From the NCBI GenBank assembly GCA_947305795.1, contig CAMZEK010000001.1, positions 1-64,000 on the forward strand: DNA of 64,000 nucleotides, given 5' to 3'. Positions 61,515 through 64,000 of this stretch are shown here, piece after piece. A model generated the notes under the pieces. The model was not told the DNA's origin. It made no database searches and saw only the letters and a program-made list of their open reading frames with translations. How positions within the stretch are numbered: the stretch's first letter is position 1; every line of letters starts with the position of its first letter. The translations under genes were made by a program, and so were the position numbers. Source of the DNA: an uncultured Bacteroidales bacterium. GTDB lineage: Bacteria; Bacteroidota; Bacteroidia; Bacteroidales; F082.

Positions 61515-62477
61515 TTATTTAAGGTGTAAAGGAGTCTCACCCTTCCGATACGAAAAATGACGTTCGGTCTTCTCTGCAAAGATGTCGCTCAAGGTGACCA
61601 AAAGTCCCGTCTCCTCCACTTGGCCGAAGCCTGGATTGAGAGCCGTGCCAAAGGTACGGGTGGTGGACGACAGGCTCATGTAGGCATTCACCAAGGGTGG
61701 TACCGCAGCACCACGCTCACGCACTTTCTTCACCAAAATTCTATAGTCGTCACGATAGTTGTCACAAGTAAACAATTCCTCCAACATCTGGCGGTCGGCG
61801 AGGATAGGTAGGTTCAGTTCAGGACGCGGTGCTACCAAACCATCTTTGTCTGGGAAATGCTTCTGCATGAAATAAAGTATCATGTCGCGCGCGAGGCGAT
61901 CCAATTGCGGATACATCGTCACCTTGCCGAAATAATACTTTGCCTCGGGGAACCCACCAATCAGCGTTCCCAATCCATCCCACAGATTGTCAAGGGAATA
62001 CATACCCTTGGAAAGGCACTTTGTAGGCTGGTAGCCAGGCTGAACGAAAGAACGTCCCAGCTCGATGGTATAGGGCAAATAATCCTTCACAAACGACTCG
62101 GAATAGAGGAAAAGTTCGCTAGTGGGCGTGTCAGGCTGACCGTTTTCATCCAAAGGCAAGTCTTTGCAAAACAAGAATCTATAGCCGCCCACGATGGCCT
62201 TGTCAATGGGATTCCAAACAATCAACTGCTTGAAGCAATGCTCCTCGCGGGTATCGAAATCATCAATGTCGCAATCGAGGCCCGTGCCACCACCCGCATT
62301 GCGGAAACTGATTTCGCGCAAACGCCCAATTTCGCGCATCGTGTTGGGTGAATCGTGAGCCGAAAGGATATAGATTTCGTTGCCGACATTGTTCGTCTTG
62401 CGGAAAAACTTCTCCATCGTCAACTCTTCCAAGATGGCCTCCACCGGGACCGGGTCTATGATTTTCTGGATGTTCAT
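61515..62477 (-). CDS. glsB: GNAT-family N-acyltransferase, GlsB-like (glycine lipid synthesis)
   Basis: A 320-residue protein of the OlsB/hemolysin-like GNAT group. It contains REIGRLREISFRNAGGGTGLDCDIDDFD, then VWNPIDKAIVGGYRF, TIELGRSFVQPGYQP and LDNLWDGLGTLI. In Bacteroides thetaiotaomicron the GlsB/GlsF pair makes acylated glycine lipids: GlsB N-acylates glycine and GlsF O-acylates the product. The adjacent 62474 gene supplies the matching O-acyltransferase type, and the two overlap by 4 nt. Assignment rests on this pairing and family motifs. Confidence 0.8.
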   Translation of the reverse strand: MNIQKIIDPVPVEAILEELTMEKFFRKTNNVGNEIYILSAHDSPNTMREIGRLREISFRNAGGGTGLDCDIDDFDTREEHCFKQLIVWNPIDKAIVGGYRFLFCKDLPLDENGQPDTPTSELFLYSESFVKDYLPYTIELGRSFVQPGYQPTKCLSKGMYSLDNLWDGLGTLIGGFPEAKYYFGKVTMYPQLDRLARDMILYFMQKHFPDKDGLVAPRPELNLPILADRQMLEELFTCDNYRDDYRILVKKVRERGAAVPPLVNAYMSLSSTTRTFGTALNPGFGQVEETGLLVTLSDIFAEKTERHFSYRKGETPLHLK

Positions 62478-63349
62478 ATCTTGTATTCGGTATTTGGGTC
62501 AAACGTCAGGTTGCAGTCATTGCCGAGCTGGTAGGAGAACGTGCGAAGCTTCTCCGCCCATTGCACGTCGGTAAAGCGACGGTCGAAGGTTTGGTAGGGG
62601 ATCGGCTTGCCAAACGAGATGGTCAACTTCTTGTTGCGCTGGTTGAAGAACTCGTTGACGAGGAAAGCCATCTCAATATTCGCCTTAATTTTCAGCTTCT
62701 TGCGCCATCGGGCAAGGTTGTAGAAGAAGTTGGAGTTGCGGCCTTCGATATGCACCGGAACAATGTCGCGTCCGTAATTCCTTGACTTGCTGACGAAGGT
62801 TTTCTTCCACTCCAAGTCCTGGATTTTGCCGTCGTCGGTCTTGCGCGAACAGAGTCCGAAAGGGAAATAGCAAATCGTGGCATCGCCTTCAAAAGTCTCG
62901 TTGAACAGGCGTAGGTTTTCTTCCTTATTAGCCGTCGCGCTACCTACCTTGTTCACTGGGATGAAGATAGGTTGTAGGTTCTTCACGAACATGAGGAAGT
63001 CGTTGACAGGCGTCAGGGTCTCTCCCCTATGATTGCCCACTGCACCGATGAGGGCAATGCCGTCAAGACCGCCAAGCGGATGGTTGGAGGCCACGAGGAC
63101 GCGTTCGCCACTCATCAGATTATCAACACCTTTCAGTTCCAGCTCAAGGTTGAAGTCATCTATCACCGCATTGACGAAATCCAAGCCTTGCTTGTCGGCA
63201 TACTTGGTCAGAATCTCGTTGATGTCACCTTCGTGGAGCAGACGCTGAATCTTGCGGAAGAGCCAATTGGGCATCCACTTCATCAGCTTCGGCACCTTGG
63301 CCGTGAAAATCTTCCTGAGGTCGATAAGGTTGTTCTGTTCCGTCTCCAT
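62474..63349 (-). CDS. glsF: Lysophospholipid-type acyltransferase, GlsF-like (glycine lipid synthesis)
   Basis: A 291-residue PlsC-like acyltransferase. The catalytic motif is NHPLGGLD (residues near 89-96, the HxxxxD type). Other segments are FIPVNKVGSATANKEENL, CYFPFGLCSRK for the substrate region, and VPVHIEGRNSNFFYNLARWRKKL. Together with the next gene it matches the two halves of OlsF, split into GlsF and GlsB in Bacteroides. It is the first gene of the glsF-glsB-engB operon, with a promoter at 63378. Confidence 0.8.
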   Translation of the reverse strand: METEQNNLIDLRKIFTAKVPKLMKWMPNWLFRKIQRLLHEGDINEILTKYADKQGLDFVNAVIDDFNLELELKGVDNLMSGERVLVASNHPLGGLDGIALIGAVGNHRGETLTPVNDFLMFVKNLQPIFIPVNKVGSATANKEENLRLFNETFEGDATICYFPFGLCSRKTDDGKIQDLEWKKTFVSKSRNYGRDIVPVHIEGRNSNFFYNLARWRKKLKIKANIEMAFLVNEFFNQRNKKLTISFGKPIPYQTFDRRFTDVQWAEKLRTFSYQLGNDCNLTFDPNTEYKI

Positions 63350-63377
63350 ATCTGAAAGATTGCTCTACAATGCGTTG

Positions 63378-63385
63378 CAAAAATA
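63378..63385 (-). promoter_or_regulatory. Bacteroidetes -7 promoter element for glsF
   Basis: TATTTTTG on the minus strand, 28 nt before the glsF start codon. Confidence 0.55.
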
Positions 63386-63489
63386 AGAAAAAGAGAAATG
63401 CCAAAAGCCTTTTCCTCAAAAAAACCCAAAACGCTTCATTCCTCCCTTGTTCAAGAATGGTTTATTATATTGTTTTTCAAATGATTAAC

Positions 63490-63521
63490 AAGTTATCAAC
63501 AACCCGTGTTGATAACTTTTT
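63490..63521. terminator. Hairpin with T-tail between glsF and mraZ
   Basis: A perfect 12-bp stem, AAGTTATCAACA and TGTTGATAACTT with a 5-nt loop, followed by T residues. The TTATCAACA inside each arm resembles a DnaA box, but this is a single site, not an origin cluster. Confidence 0.6.
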
Positions 63522-63540
63522 CATACAGAAGAGAAAAAAA

Positions 63541-63565
63541 GTGGGTGAAAGTGGCTCAAGGTGGG
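63541..63565 (+). promoter_or_regulatory. Probable MraZ operator: three GTGG repeats at 10-nt spacing
   Basis: GTGGG (63541-63545), GTGGC (63551-63555) and GTGGG (63561-63565) stand exactly 10 nt apart, upstream of mraZ. MraZ is known to bind TGGG-type repeats separated by 5 nt before its own gene and repress it, so autoregulation of the dcw operon is likely. A weak -7-like TAATTTAG follows at 63577. Confidence 0.75.
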
Positions 63566-63608
63566 AGAAAATGCACTAATTTAGCAGCCTGAAAAACAGA
63601 CACGAAAA

Positions 63609-64000
63609 ATGAGTTATCCAGTAGGACATTTCAGTTGCAAATTGGACGCCAAAGGAAGGCTGATGATTCCTAGCGACTTCAAGGAGCAGATGGGCACGCA
63701 AGCCGAGGAAGGCTTTGTGTTGCGTCCAGGTTCCAACAAGAAGTGTCTGGAACTTTTCACACGAAAAGATTGGGACGAGGTGCAAGACAAGTTCCGCACA
63801 TCGCTCAATCCCTTCAACCCGCAACACGAGGCCGTCATCCGAAAGTACAACGCTGGCGCACGTCCCGTCAAACTCGACGCTTCTGGACGTCTCCAAATCC
63901 CCAAAGAGCTGATGGACAAGGGATTCCTTACCAAAGATGTCATCATCACCTCTGTGACAACCAAGATGGAAATCTGGGACAAGGCCCTCTATGAAACTGC
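63609..64000 (+). CDS. mraZ: Transcriptional regulator MraZ, 3' end outside window
   Basis: About 130 codons are visible, starting MSYPVGHFSCKLDAKGRLMIPSDFK. Two SpoVT/AbrB-like halves each bear the DxKGR/DASGR motif (LDAKGRLMIP near residue 12 and LDASGRLQIP near 89), which is diagnostic for MraZ. It binds the repeats just upstream and controls the division and cell-wall (dcw) cluster, whose first gene it normally is. The reading frame is still open at base 64000, so mraW/rsmH should follow. Confidence 0.93.
   Translation, partial: MSYPVGHFSCKLDAKGRLMIPSDFKEQMGTQAEEGFVLRPGSNKKCLELFTRKDWDEVQDKFRTSLNPFNPQHEAVIRKYNAGARPVKLDASGRLQIPKELMDKGFLTKDVIITSVTTKMEIWDKALYET

Noticed and set aside
63490-63518. 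Possible replication origin from TTATCAACA boxes
   Set aside because: Only one inverted pair is present, without an AT-rich unwinding region or dnaA/dnaN nearby; a terminator hairpin explains it better.

Overview
The window looks like a chromosomal segment of an anaerobic, probably gut- or rumen-type member of the Bacteroidales. Supporting signs are promoters of the TAnnTTTG type before many genes, at least six proteins with a type IX secretion (T9SS) C-terminal sorting domain, a glycine-lipid acyltransferase pair, BRO-N and HigBA/PIN modules of Bacteroidetes type, and HydE for [FeFe]-hydrogenase maturation. No rRNA, tRNA, CRISPR array or complete insertion sequence was seen.

Layout. 1-7.2 kb: end of an AAA ATPase, SlyD-type isomerase, a large membrane protein, an orphan antitoxin-like ORF, a 6S-like RNA, a lipoprotein, flavodoxin-like protein, inorganic pyrophosphatase-like protein, a glycosyltransferase and a Sua5/TsaC-type protein. 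7.2-24.2 kb: a C-terminal processing protease followed by four gingipain-like C25 cysteine peptidase genes, interrupted only by a convergent TerB/DnaJ gene. 24.2-31 kb: an unknown membrane protein, a phosphatase/D-Ala-D-Ala dipeptidase fusion, and an etfB-etfA-(microORF)-acyl-CoA dehydrogenase operon. 31-37.3 kb: HigBA, HydE, a fifth C25 peptidase and a small two-gene cassette. 37.3-48.9 kb: a repeat-rich zone around a BRO-N gene, then a single 3319-residue T9SS surface protein. 48.9-57.5 kb: MBL/beta-CASP hydrolase, Lgt, an ECF sigma/anti-sigma-like pair, a head-GIN/beta-barrel protein, a beta-mannosidase and CutC. 57.5-64 kb: a PIN toxin-antitoxin pair overlapping mutS2, a small membrane protein, engB, the glsF-glsB pair, and mraZ, which normally opens the division/cell-wall (dcw) cluster.

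How the genes fit together. The dominant theme is secretion of large peptidases and adhesins by T9SS. All five C25 proteins keep a catalytic His and Cys, 33 residues apart in four and 35 in the fifth. They form two catalytic subfamilies, but their C-terminal adhesin modules are shared across the subfamilies, which suggests module shuffling. Other signals worth attention are three families of short structured repeats, a duplicated promoter-leader upstream of the BRO-N gene and the giant surface gene, a 30-residue membrane microORF in the etf operon, and an apparent MraZ operator made of three 5-nt repeats at 10-nt spacing. All function assignments come from reading the translated sequence and family motifs; no database search was possible.
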